64,000 nucleotides of DNA, from assembly GCF_030056665.1 (NCBI RefSeq), contig NZ_JASHIG010000010.1; one strand, given 5' to 3'. A program made the position numbers and the translations under genes. Below, piece after piece: positions 24,316 through 32,950 of the stretch. The stretch's first letter is position 1. Each line of letters begins with the position of its first letter. The notes beneath the pieces were generated by a model. It saw nothing but the letters and a program-made list of their open reading frames with translations. It ran no database searches and was not told the origin of the DNA. Origin of the DNA: Flectobacillus roseus. GTDB taxonomy: Bacteria > Bacteroidota > Bacteroidia > Cytophagales > Spirosomataceae.

Positions 24316-27147
24316 ATGCTTTTTTTGAGAAAATTATTAGGTATCATAGTTATTTTATTGGGAAGTATTAGTGTAAGTTTAGGGCAGTTTTCCATTACTT
24401 CGCCACTAAACCGCGCTGTTTATCAACGTAATAATGCTGGTGTGGCCACAATTACTGTTTCGGGTACATACGAGCAGCAAGTAGATAGAATTGAGGCCAG
24501 ATTAATTGCTATCAACGCAGGTCAAGGCAATCCCGGGGAATGGAGTGATTGGAAAACCCTAAAAGATTTTCCTACGAATGGAGGGTTTTCAAGCTCGATG
24601 ACCATTAATCAAGGATGGTATCGAATGGAAATCAGAGGTGTACTCAATAATAACGTAGTAGGAAATATTGCTTCCATTGATAGGTTTGGGGTGGGAGAGG
24701 TATTCATTATTGCAGGTCAGTCCAACGCCGAAGGTTTGTTTAACATGGGCCAACAAGGCGCTCAGGATGATAGAGTAAATACCTTTGGTAATGCCAATGA
24801 CCAAATAAATGGAGGAACCTCTTATGCCACATTGAGCCCCTTTACGCAACTAAGTGCCGATACATATATTGCCCCTAGAGGAAAAGGTGCTTATTGTTGG
24901 GGAAAACTTGGAGATTTATTAGCTGCAAAGCTTAATGTACCTATTCTTTTCCTGAATGCAGGTTTTAATGGTACTTCAATAGAATCATGGTTTGTTTCCT
25001 CTATAGGTGGTAGTGCTTCAAATATATATCTTGGAGGGTATTATCCCAATCGGTTACCTTATAGCGGATTAGAATCAGTATTACAGTATTTTGTTCCTTT
25101 ATTAGGGGCAAGGTCTATATTATGGTGCCAAGGAGAGGCAGATAATTATCCATTTAGAACATCTCAATCTGATTATACAGCAAAGCTTCAAGTTGTTATC
25201 TCAAAAACAAGAGAGCAACTTGGAAAAAATATCGCTTGGGTTATAGCACAAACCTCTGCTAGTGTTGCGCCCAATAATTGTAATCCTTCAAATGCGTCTG
25301 AGTCATGGGAGCCAGTACTGGCAGCACAACGTACAGTAGCTTCAAGTATGACCAATGCATTTTTGGGGCCTTATACAGATAATATCCAAAATCCAGGAAG
25401 GTCAGATTGTTTACATTTCCACGGCGACGGGCTATTACAGTTAGGCCAAGCATGGAGCAACTCTCTAAATGATAGCTTTTTCCAGAATTCAGTACCACAA
25501 GCACCAACAGTACAGCCTCAATTATCTTTTGCTTGTGGAAATAATACTTTAGATGTGACCATGCCATCGGGATATAATCAGTATCAATGGTCTCGTAGTG
25601 TTAATTTTGAAAGTGCTATTTTCTCTACTCAACAAAAAGTAACACTTTCTAATGGTACTTATTACGCTCGTGCGATCGATAGCCGTGGTAATGTGATGCA
25701 GTTTTCACCTATTTTAGTGAGAACTACGACCCCACAGACCGTTACTACAAACCCATCAGGAACTGTTGGTGTATGTCAGAATGATGGTTTGACTGTTTCA
25801 GCTTCAAATGGTGTTGCGTTTCGTTGGAGTACTGGAGCCTCTGGACAAAGTATTGCTCTTAACAGTGCAGGAAATTATACCGTTACAGCAGTCGACAATT
25901 CTGGATGTTTGACACAGTCTGCTCCATTGACAACTTTTATGAAAGCTTCTCCTGCGCAACCAACGATTAGTGCGAATAGTGCTTTAGAGTTTTGTGCAGA
26001 TTCACAGGTAACATTAACATCTTCGGGTCAAAACTTGGCATACCGTTGGTCTACAGGCTCAACTTCCGCAGCGATTTCTGTAAATCAGTCAGGGTCTTAT
26101 AGCGTTCAAACGATTAACTCAGAAGGTTGCTCTTCATTTGCCTCTAATGCAGTTGTGGTAAAGGTAAATCCCTTACCAGTTACGCCTAATATTGTTCCAA
26201 ATGGACCAACAACCTTTTGCTCAGATACAAGTGTTGATTTGATCTCTTCGAATACAGGAGCTGTAAGTTATAAATGGAATACAGGTACTACAACGAGAAC
26301 ACTCAATGTTCGTCAAAGCGGAAATTATACCGTACAGACTGTAGATGCTAAAGGTTGTTTCTCTTTGAGTTCTTCTCCATTAACGATTAAAGTAAACCAA
26401 ATTCCTGCAACTCCAACTACTTCGTGGAGCAAGGATACCGTTTTCTGTGATGGTGATAATACTGTTCTTCAAATGGTATTGGTCAACGGAAACTATCCTA
26501 CTTGGGTGGCAGTACAAAGTGGAAAAACAAATCAGTATCTTGTACAAAACCTCAATGTTACTTTATCTGGAACATTTAGAGCTTTCCAAACAGATAATAA
26601 TAACTGTAAATCAGCGCTTTCTTCACCAATTTATGTAGCAGTAAAACCTACTCCTGCAAAAGTTTCGGTAGATGAAATTGTACGTTATAGCCCTTATTCT
26701 ATTGGGATTGCCAACCCTCAAACAGAACAATATATCTGGGCTTTGAATGGAACTCAGTTGAATGGTTCGACTAGTCAAATCAAATTGAGTGACCCAGGCG
26801 ATATTCAGGTGACAGCTAAGAAGCTTTATTCAACGCAGAGCTACGGTACTAAGTTTTGTCTTTCTCCTATTTCCGATAGAAAAAATATACAGTTATATGA
26901 GGATGGAGGATTTGCTGTATATCCAAACCCAAGTAATGGTGCATTTACACTAGATACTCGCTATCCATGGGCAAATCTTAAAGTCGAAGTGTACACCAAT
27001 CGTGGTTCGCTTGTTTATGCTTCTGATATAGCTACTTTCGAAACTAAAAAGGATATTAATTTAACGCAGTTGCCAGAAGGTCCATATCTGATAAGAATTA
27101 GAAATGAAAACTTTACAGCAACCAAACATGTGCAAATCAATCGCTAG
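24316..27147 (+). CDS. T9SS-secreted SGNH/sialate O-acetylesterase-like protein (paralog 2)
   Basis: 943 residues with the same order as the preceding gene. Signal peptide to about residue 23 (SISVSLGQ). Esterase domain with VFIIAGQSNAEG, ILWCQGEADN and RSDCLHFHGDGLLQLG (serine, Gly/Glu block, Asp-x-x-His). Then four or so Ig/PKD-like repeats with Cys and W-S-T-G motifs (FRWSTGASGQSIALNSAGNY), and a C-terminal T9SS sorting domain (FAVYPNPSNGAFTL to TKHVQINR). The two copies have clearly diverged in sequence. The C-terminal end resembles the partial gene at 1-114, and both are followed by the same hairpin module. Confidence 0.82.
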   Translation: MLFLRKLLGIIVILLGSISVSLGQFSITSPLNRAVYQRNNAGVATITVSGTYEQQVDRIEARLIAINAGQGNPGEWSDWKTLKDFPTNGGFSSSMTINQGWYRMEIRGVLNNNVVGNIASIDRFGVGEVFIIAGQSNAEGLFNMGQQGAQDDRVNTFGNANDQINGGTSYATLSPFTQLSADTYIAPRGKGAYCWGKLGDLLAAKLNVPILFLNAGFNGTSIESWFVSSIGGSASNIYLGGYYPNRLPYSGLESVLQYFVPLLGARSILWCQGEADNYPFRTSQSDYTAKLQVVISKTREQLGKNIAWVIAQTSASVAPNNCNPSNASESWEPVLAAQRTVASSMTNAFLGPYTDNIQNPGRSDCLHFHGDGLLQLGQAWSNSLNDSFFQNSVPQAPTVQPQLSFACGNNTLDVTMPSGYNQYQWSRSVNFESAIFSTQQKVTLSNGTYYARAIDSRGNVMQFSPILVRTTTPQTVTTNPSGTVGVCQNDGLTVSASNGVAFRWSTGASGQSIALNSAGNYTVTAVDNSGCLTQSAPLTTFMKASPAQPTISANSALEFCADSQVTLTSSGQNLAYRWSTGSTSAAISVNQSGSYSVQTINSEGCSSFASNAVVVKVNPLPVTPNIVPNGPTTFCSDTSVDLISSNTGAVSYKWNTGTTTRTLNVRQSGNYTVQTVDAKGCFSLSSSPLTIKVNQIPATPTTSWSKDTVFCDGDNTVLQMVLVNGNYPTWVAVQSGKTNQYLVQNLNVTLSGTFRAFQTDNNNCKSALSSPIYVAVKPTPAKVSVDEIVRYSPYSIGIANPQTEQYIWALNGTQLNGSTSQIKLSDPGDIQVTAKKLYSTQSYGTKFCLSPISDRKNIQLYEDGGFAVYPNPSNGAFTLDTRYPWANLKVEVYTNRGSLVYASDIATFETKKDINLTQLPEGPYLIRIRNENFTATKHVQINR

Positions 27148-27170
27148 TTATAGTTAGGTTTATATGACCC

Positions 27171-27361
27171 ATCCCGAATTTTAAGATTGGGGTTATTCTC
27201 TAAGTTTTCATCAAAAAAGCGGTCAGGAAATATTTCCTGACCGCTTTTTTGATGCTACTATGCTAGATTTTAATCAGCTTAAGAGGCAGTCATTGCGACT
27301 CTACAGCCAGAATACAATTTTTAAATAATCACTCATACACTCAATCTCAAATCACTCAATT
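27171..27361. repeat. Hairpin module B plus inverted family A repeat (copy 2)
   Basis: 27171-27267 matches 241-335 almost throughout, and 27285-27361 is the reverse complement of 131-210. The right edge ends three bases before the stop codon of the next minus-strand gene. Confidence 0.7.
27213..27250. terminator. Bidirectional terminator (module B hairpin)
   Basis: Stem AAAAAAGCGGTCAGGAAA with its complement. Compared with 282-319, the inner stem differs by changes on both arms that keep pairing (CGGAA/TTCCG versus CAGGA/TCCTG). Confidence 0.85.
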
Positions 27362-27363
27362 AT

Positions 27364-27957
27364 TTAAAATACCCATGTGAGTGAAATCCTTTGTCCATCA
27401 AATGCTATTTGGTTGAGGAGCTTGCTGTGCTTTACACCATGTTTATGGTGAAGTAAGTACATGGCACCATCAAATAAGAATAAGAATCCACCCTGTAAGA
27501 TCAGTGATTGTCCATATCCTTTGAGCATTTCTGGAGAGTTGCAGCTCGTTGAGCTTCTATTCAGTAAATATGCTCCAGTACCAATATACACTAAATCAAG
27601 CCCTGTATTGATGAGAAAAAGTTTTTCAATTTTCTTTTGTGAAGCCCTATTTGCCTCCCAATTGTTAGGTAGCCGTTGTAGTTGTTTGTTGGTCTGTAAA
27701 GTACTGAGCGCTGCTAAGCCTCCATTTACAATATTCCAATAAATATTCATTTGATGGAAATACTTAGTACTTCCTTGGGTTTGCCCAGTAGCTATGCCAC
27801 TGGCAATCATATTGGCCGCCGCCCAACCTCCCAATACTTTCATACCGTCTTGGTTGATTCGAATTTGCTCTTTATAAAACAAATTAGGGTCTGTTGTTTG
27901 TGAAAAACAACCAGACCCTAAAAGTACACCAATGAATATGGTAAAATATTTTAGCAT
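27364..27957 (-). CDS. Exported or membrane protein of unknown function
   Basis: 197 residues from the ATG at 27957 (MLKYFTIFIGVLLGSGCFSQ), chosen because it begins with a signal peptide; an ORF extension of 19 codons lacks this logic. Several hydrophobic helices follow: VLGGWAAANMIASGIATG, IYWNIVNGGLAALSTL, FLINTGLDLVYIGTGAYLL and SLILQGGFLFLFDGAMYLLH. The pattern suggests four membrane helices and a small integral membrane protein. No family or partner is recognised. Confidence 0.6.
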   Translation of the reverse strand: MLKYFTIFIGVLLGSGCFSQTTDPNLFYKEQIRINQDGMKVLGGWAAANMIASGIATGQTQGSTKYFHQMNIYWNIVNGGLAALSTLQTNKQLQRLPNNWEANRASQKKIEKLFLINTGLDLVYIGTGAYLLNRSSTSCNSPEMLKGYGQSLILQGGFLFLFDGAMYLLHHKHGVKHSKLLNQIAFDGQRISLTWVF

Positions 27958-28024
27958 AAGTAAAAGATATGAATGTGAATGAATGGTAGTTGATATTTTA
28001 CAACTACTATTCATTACTCTTAAA

Positions 28025-28495
28025 CTAAGCTAGTGATGCTAATGTTTCTTTTACATTGGCAAAATTTGGAATATCGCCAGCGTTTTCCAACACTTCAGCA
28101 TATTGAATAATACCTTCAGCATCAATTACGAATGCCGAACGTTTAGAAACGCCTTTAGTCCCAAAAGCAAATGTATCGTAAATACTTTCATAAGCTGTTG
28201 AAACTTCTTTATTGAAATCAGAAAGCAAATGGAATGGAAGATTTTGCTCTTCTTTGTATTTTCCTAAAGTAAATAAAGAATCTACCGATACCGCCAAAAT
28301 TTCAGCTTTAAGGCTTGAGTAGGTAAGAATATTATCGCGCATTTCACACAATTCTGCTGTACATACGCTTGTAAATGCAAATGGGAAAAACAACAATACT
28401 ACGTTTTTACCTTGATAATCTGCCAATGAAATTTCAGCTTTCTCTGTATTATAAAGCGTGAATGCTGGAGCTTTATCGCCTTTTTGTAATGCCAT
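28025..28495 (-). CDS. Peroxiredoxin (AhpC/TSA, AhpE/BCP-like)
   Basis: 156 residues. It reduces hydroperoxides. The peroxidatic Cys lies in FFPFAFTSVCTAELCEMRDN, and a second Cys five residues later (ELC) could resolve it. Thioredoxin fold: DKAPAFTLYNTEKAEISLAD at the start, FHLLSDFNKEVSTAY in the middle, and SAFVIDAEGIIQYAEV toward the end. Cytosolic, with no signal peptide. Transcribed alone. Confidence 0.92.
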   Translation of the reverse strand: MALQKGDKAPAFTLYNTEKAEISLADYQGKNVVLLFFPFAFTSVCTAELCEMRDNILTYSSLKAEILAVSVDSLFTLGKYKEEQNLPFHLLSDFNKEVSTAYESIYDTFAFGTKGVSKRSAFVIDAEGIIQYAEVLENAGDIPNFANVKETLASLA

Positions 28496-28610
28496 TTTGA
28501 TAATTGTTTTGAATGTGAAATCAAGATAACCCTGATCTTATAAAATAACTAAGTGACTGCAAAAATGTTTTTGATTAACTGCTCGTTGCTAGTTCAAGCT
28601 CTTGCTGAAA

Positions 28611-30674
28611 TTATTTAAAAAATCTCACTAACAAGATTTCTATCGCCAAAAATAGAAGTGCACCAATCAAGAAATAGCGCCACAACGCTTTTCCAAAGTT
28701 TTGTTCTTTAAATGTTTTGACAAAATCGGTATCATCAATTTGGTCAAAAACCTGAACGTTTTTCTGATTTCCAAAAATAGATTTTAATTCTTCACTCGAA
28801 TAAAATTCCATTTGTGACTCGCTGTGGTCATGATTAAAGGCCAAAATACGATCTACTTTTCCATTATTCATCAATTCATAGTAGCCTGATTCTATTTCTT
28901 GACCTTCATTGAGTTGATTTGCTTTGGGAAGTTCAATGGTCAGTTGCTTACCGTTAAGTTGCTGAATCGGAATCAGTTCGAGCTTGCCTTTTTTGAGCTT
29001 AAAGCTTGTGTTTGCATTAGCATTATCTACTTCTAACGTAAAAGTATTTTCTTTGAACGAATACGCCGATGGTTCTTGACGAACACTAAGCGCACCGATT
29101 TTGTACATAATTGGGACAAACAAGGCATTTCGAGCAAAGTCTCCCCATTCTTTGGCGAGTGGCGAGGCTACCAAGTATATTTCACCTTGACCAACACTTG
29201 TACTGCTCAAATAAGGCATACCATTGCGAAACTGTAAAAGCTTTTCGCCAGCTACTTGCCATGTCAAATTAGCTGATTGTGAAGGCATTTGCAGCAACGC
29301 ACGAAGATTTGAGCTGTCGAAAATATCACCAAAGAACCCACCAGATTTGCTAGGCTCAGCTAGAATACTTAAGTCAGATGGTGTAGAGGATCTGAGTTGA
29401 ATGTTGCGAATACCGTACTTTCCTAAAAATGAATTATAATTGGCTACATCAGGAGCCGTAGGAGGGATCACCATGACCGAACCGCCAGCTTTGATAAAAT
29501 CTTGTAAACTAACGCTCAAACTACCATCGATTACCTGTACTCCTTCGAGTACCACCAAATCTGCAGTTCTGATTTGACCTACATCTACATTGCTTGCCGA
29601 AACACTACGTAAGACAAACACGCTATCGTTTTCAAAAACGTGTTGGACAAATTTTTCTGGAGCACTTTGCCCAAATAAGTGAAGGACACGAATTTTAGGA
29701 GCAGCATGCAACACAAAGTAATAATCATTATCGAAAGTAACAGGCGTATCATCAAAAGAAATTCTTCCTTTTTTGAAGCCTTTATCTTTTACGGTAAAAT
29801 TAAAATTAGCAGTGGCAGCGCCATGAGCATCGATATTGGCTACCGCCGAAGCAATCTGTACTTCGTCAACAAATAGTTTTATCGGTAGGTTTTGCACTGC
29901 TCTTTCGCCAGTATTAGAAAGTTTTACCGTCAAAGTGTTCACTTGCATTTCTCTGATAAAAGGCGTATTTAACCAAACTGAGTCTACAAAAACGTTTTGT
30001 ATAGCTTTGGCTTGCACAGGAACTAAGAATACGGTACTCGAAGTATCTACTTTTAAGCGATTGAGAGCGCCAGCGGTACTTTTTTGAAAATCAGAAAAAA
30101 GGATAAATTGATTTCCACCTTGAGATTGATGTTTGGCTGCAAGACTGATTTGGCGCTTGAGCACGTTTTCGACGGTACGAGGCGTATGGGTGTAATCAAT
30201 GGTTGTGGTTCGCTCCTTGATTTGTTGGGTATTGTTCAAGCTATGTTCTTGTGCCGAAAAATCGTTGGTGACCAATTGCAGTCTCGAACCCTGCGGAAAC
30301 GCCGTTAGTAGTTCTTCTACTTTATTGATTGCTTTGTCGAGATAACTCTTTTTGTTCAACTCGTTTTGCATCGATAGAGAGTTATCGATATACATGCTGG
30401 TCAAGCCAGCACTTTTGGCAATATTCCCCGACTTTGGAGTAAGAATAGGCTGAGCAAAAGCCAACACCAAGCAAATAATCGCTAGGATTCTGGCGGCCAT
30501 AATCAGCAAATGCTTGAGTCTGCGAAAGGATGAAGTGGTCGTGTTAACGGCTTTTAAAAAAGCGACATTGGTAAAGTAAACCTTTTTGGTCCTGCGAAAA
30601 TTAAACAAGTGAATAATAACAGGAATGGCTGCCGCTAGCAAAGCCCACAAAAAACTAGGATATAAAAATTGCAT
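28611..30674 (-). CDS. BatA-like membrane protein with von Willebrand-like domain
   Basis: 687 residues. The N-terminus (MQFLYPSFLWALLAAAIPVI, then HLFNFRRTKKVYFTNVAFLK) is the BatA double-membrane-helix module, with a second helix near 55-80. A VWA-like domain follows from about residue 90 (TSMYIDNSLSMQNELNKKSY, a MIDAS-like D-x-S-x-S). A long beta-rich periplasmic part precedes the last membrane helix (LWRYFLIGALLFLAIEILLV). BatA/Bat-type proteins belong to the aerotolerance operon, but no other bat genes are here. The function is therefore only family-level. Confidence 0.75.
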   Translation of the reverse strand: MQFLYPSFLWALLAAAIPVIIHLFNFRRTKKVYFTNVAFLKAVNTTTSSFRRLKHLLIMAARILAIICLVLAFAQPILTPKSGNIAKSAGLTSMYIDNSLSMQNELNKKSYLDKAINKVEELLTAFPQGSRLQLVTNDFSAQEHSLNNTQQIKERTTTIDYTHTPRTVENVLKRQISLAAKHQSQGGNQFILFSDFQKSTAGALNRLKVDTSSTVFLVPVQAKAIQNVFVDSVWLNTPFIREMQVNTLTVKLSNTGERAVQNLPIKLFVDEVQIASAVANIDAHGAATANFNFTVKDKGFKKGRISFDDTPVTFDNDYYFVLHAAPKIRVLHLFGQSAPEKFVQHVFENDSVFVLRSVSASNVDVGQIRTADLVVLEGVQVIDGSLSVSLQDFIKAGGSVMVIPPTAPDVANYNSFLGKYGIRNIQLRSSTPSDLSILAEPSKSGGFFGDIFDSSNLRALLQMPSQSANLTWQVAGEKLLQFRNGMPYLSSTSVGQGEIYLVASPLAKEWGDFARNALFVPIMYKIGALSVRQEPSAYSFKENTFTLEVDNANANTSFKLKKGKLELIPIQQLNGKQLTIELPKANQLNEGQEIESGYYELMNNGKVDRILAFNHDHSESQMEFYSSEELKSIFGNQKNVQVFDQIDDTDFVKTFKEQNFGKALWRYFLIGALLFLAIEILLVRFFK

Positions 30675-30800
30675 GTACGAAATATAGGTCTTATTTCAGG
30701 GTTTTAGTTTGACAACGATAGATACTCAGAAAAATTTGCTGAGCAAGCATTTCGTTACATTCTTGAAGGGTAATGTTTTGAATATTATCATAAAACTACA

Positions 30801-30837
30801 AAAAAGCCCTCATTGATTTATCTCAATGAGGGCTTTT
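30801..30837 (-). terminator. Terminator of greA
   Basis: Minus-strand stem AAAAGCCCTCATTGA/TCAATGAGGGCTTTT followed by T residues, 73 bases past the greA stop. Confidence 0.9.
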
Positions 30838-30909
30838 GCAAAATTTATTCCAAAATATTTATGGACTTTTCGCTAGAATAAAAGCTTAGAGGAAGTAAAG
30901 CAGAGAATA

Positions 30910-31383
30910 TTAGCGAGAAATTTCCAAAATATCGAATTCTAGTTTTCCAGCAGGAGCGGTAATTTCGGCTACGTCACCTACTTTTTTGCCGAATAAACCC
31001 TGACCAAATGGCGAAGAAATTGAGATTTTAAATGCTTTTAAATCAGCTTCTTCTTCCGACACGATCGTGTAGGTTACCTCCATACCATTACGGCGGTTTT
31101 TGATTTTAACTTTGGAAAGAATCGAAACCTTAGAGGTATCAATAGAAGATTCATCTAATACACGTGCATTAGCTACGATTTCTTCCATTTTAGAAATCTT
31201 TAATTCCAATAATCCTTGTGCATCTTTGGCCGCATCATACTCCGCATTTTCACTAAGATCGCCTTTGTCACGAGCTTCAGCAATTTGTTTAGCCATATCT
31301 GCACGTCCTTGGATTTTAAGGAAATGAAGTTCTGCTCTTAGCTCATCAAGTTTTTCCTGCGTATAATACTGTACCTTTGCCAT
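30910..31383 (-). CDS. greA: Transcription elongation factor GreA
   Basis: 157 residues. It rescues backtracked RNA polymerase by stimulating transcript cleavage. The N-terminal coiled coil carries the acidic tip DLSENAEYDAAKDAQ (about residues 42-56) that reaches the polymerase active site. The C-terminal FKBP-like domain contains ISSPFGQGLFGKKVGDVAEI. A long leader with its own terminator precedes it. Confidence 0.97.
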   Translation of the reverse strand: MAKVQYYTQEKLDELRAELHFLKIQGRADMAKQIAEARDKGDLSENAEYDAAKDAQGLLELKISKMEEIVANARVLDESSIDTSKVSILSKVKIKNRRNGMEVTYTIVSEEEADLKAFKISISSPFGQGLFGKKVGDVAEITAPAGKLEFDILEISR

Positions 31384-31502
31384 ACTGTTCTGCTATGTTT
31401 AAAATGTTTTAGACTGATTTGGTGGTGAATACAAAAAAAATTACTGACAATTTCTTGCCAGCAAAAAGACGGAATTCCCAATTAAAGTTTCAACTCAGAC
31501 AA

Positions 31503-31649
31503 ATAAAAAAGAACGGCTTCTGACCGTTCTACAAGATTTTAAGACCTTTGTAGAAAATCGAAGTTATATTTGTGCCGTTATTGCTTGTGTTCTTTTCATT
31601 TTGTGTGAATTGAGATTACAAAGATAGCTTATTTTTATGCTTTTTCAAA
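31503..31649 (-). promoter_or_regulatory. greA promoter and leader with intrinsic terminator
   Basis: The promoter is TTTG (31649-31646), a 19-base spacer and TATCTTTG (31626-31619), a perfect consensus fit; the start is near 31613. About 85 bases downstream, AGAACGG (31530-31524 on the minus strand) pairs with CCGTTCT (31516-31510) and is followed by six T residues, a complete terminator 120 bases before greA. CTACAA/TTGTAG (31553-31548 with 31534-31529) overlaps the terminator arm and could act against it. A 11-codon ORF, MKRTQAITAQI (31599-31564), lies in the leader. Most transcripts may thus end as a ~110-base RNA. Confidence 0.7.
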
Positions 31650-31811
31650 AAGAAATCCCTTTTGTGTTTTTAAAAGAATAAATATAACTGCCTGTTTTTA
31701 ATCCTGCTTTTCAATAACGAAACACAGCACCAAATTGTTTTGTAAAATGTAAAAAGGGGCTTTTAAAAAACGTTTTTAGACTTTTAAGAGAAAATAGACA
31801 ATCAAATAATT

Positions 31812-32735
31812 ATGAGAATTATATTCATGGGTACGCCCGAATTTGCGGTAGAGAGTTTAAGAATTTTGGTAGAAAATGGTTGCGAGGTTGTGGCTGTCGT
31901 AACAGCTCCCGATAAACCAATCGGGCGTGGGCAAAAGTTGGGTATGTCGGCTGTGAAAGAGTATGTATTGAACAATGCACCACACATTCCTATTCTACAA
32001 CCTGAAAAGTTGAAAGCTCCTGCATTTTTGGAAGAACTCAAAAGTTACCAAGCAGATTTACAAATTGTAGTTGCCTTTCGAATGTTACCAGAAGTAGTTT
32101 GGCAAATGCCTCCTTTGGGCACATTTAATCTACATGGTTCATTATTGCCTCAATATCGTGGTGCAGCACCAATCAACTGGGCTATCATTAACGGAGAAAA
32201 AGAAACGGGTGTGACTACCTTCTTTTTGAAACATGAAATAGATACAGGCTCTGTGATTTTTCAAGAAAAAGAACCTATTCATGAGGAGGATAATGTTGGA
32301 ACAGTCTATGAAAGATTGATGCATCTAGGTGCGAAACTGGTTCTCAAAACGGTACGTGCCATCGAATCGGGAAGTTATCCGCAAGACCCGCAAAACGAAA
32401 ATCAGGTACTGCATCATGCACCAAAGATTTTTAAGGAAACTTGTCAAATTGATTGGGAAAAGCCTGCTAAAGTAGTGTACGATTTTGTGCGTGGTTTGTC
32501 GCCTTATCCTGCAGCATGGACTTTCCTTGGTGACAAGTCTTGTAAGGTATACAAAACAAGTATTGTGACCGATTTTGAATCCAATGAGGATATTCCTGTA
32601 GGGCAGTGGGTAAGTGATCATAAAAGCTATCTATACTTTAAATGCGCCGAAGGGTGGTTAGCGATTGAGGAACTTCAATTAGAAATGAAGAAGCGTATGG
32701 GTATTCAAGATTTCTTGAGAGGGTATAAGTTGTAA
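31812..32735 (+). CDS. fmt: Methionyl-tRNA formyltransferase
   Basis: 307 residues. It formylates initiator Met-tRNA with 10-formyl-THF. MRIIFMGTPEFAVESLRIL begins the N-terminal catalytic domain. The motif FNLHGSLLPQYRGAAPINWA holds the Asn/His pair of the active site, and the ETGVTTFFLKHEIDTGSVIF block the Asp. The C-terminal tRNA-binding OB-like domain starts near residue 205. The functionally linked def gene lies 2.5 kb away on the opposite strand, not adjacent as in many bacteria. Confidence 0.95.
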   Translation: MRIIFMGTPEFAVESLRILVENGCEVVAVVTAPDKPIGRGQKLGMSAVKEYVLNNAPHIPILQPEKLKAPAFLEELKSYQADLQIVVAFRMLPEVVWQMPPLGTFNLHGSLLPQYRGAAPINWAIINGEKETGVTTFFLKHEIDTGSVIFQEKEPIHEEDNVGTVYERLMHLGAKLVLKTVRAIESGSYPQDPQNENQVLHHAPKIFKETCQIDWEKPAKVVYDFVRGLSPYPAAWTFLGDKSCKVYKTSIVTDFESNEDIPVGQWVSDHKSYLYFKCAEGWLAIEELQLEMKKRMGIQDFLRGYKL

Positions 32736-32903
32736 GTATGCTGTTATATAAATAGTTAACAAAAGTTTTCTCTTAAAAAGATTGTTTACGGTGATAAAGC
32801 GTCTTACATTTGCAAGAGATAAAGTTATGCAAGCATAACTTTGAGGATTTTTCCTCTGCTTAATTCACTAATTTTAGCGATAAATACCTAATTACACTAG
32901 GCT

Positions 32904-32937
32904 CAACTTTGTCAAAGTGTAGTCTTTGACAAAGTTG
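32904..32937. terminator. Bidirectional terminator between fmt and the M15 gene
   Basis: Perfect 13-bp stem CAACTTTGTCAAA/TTTGACAAAGTTG with an 8-nt loop, lying between convergent genes. It lacks a strong T run. Confidence 0.6.
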
Positions 32938-32950
32938 CAAAGCCATTCTG

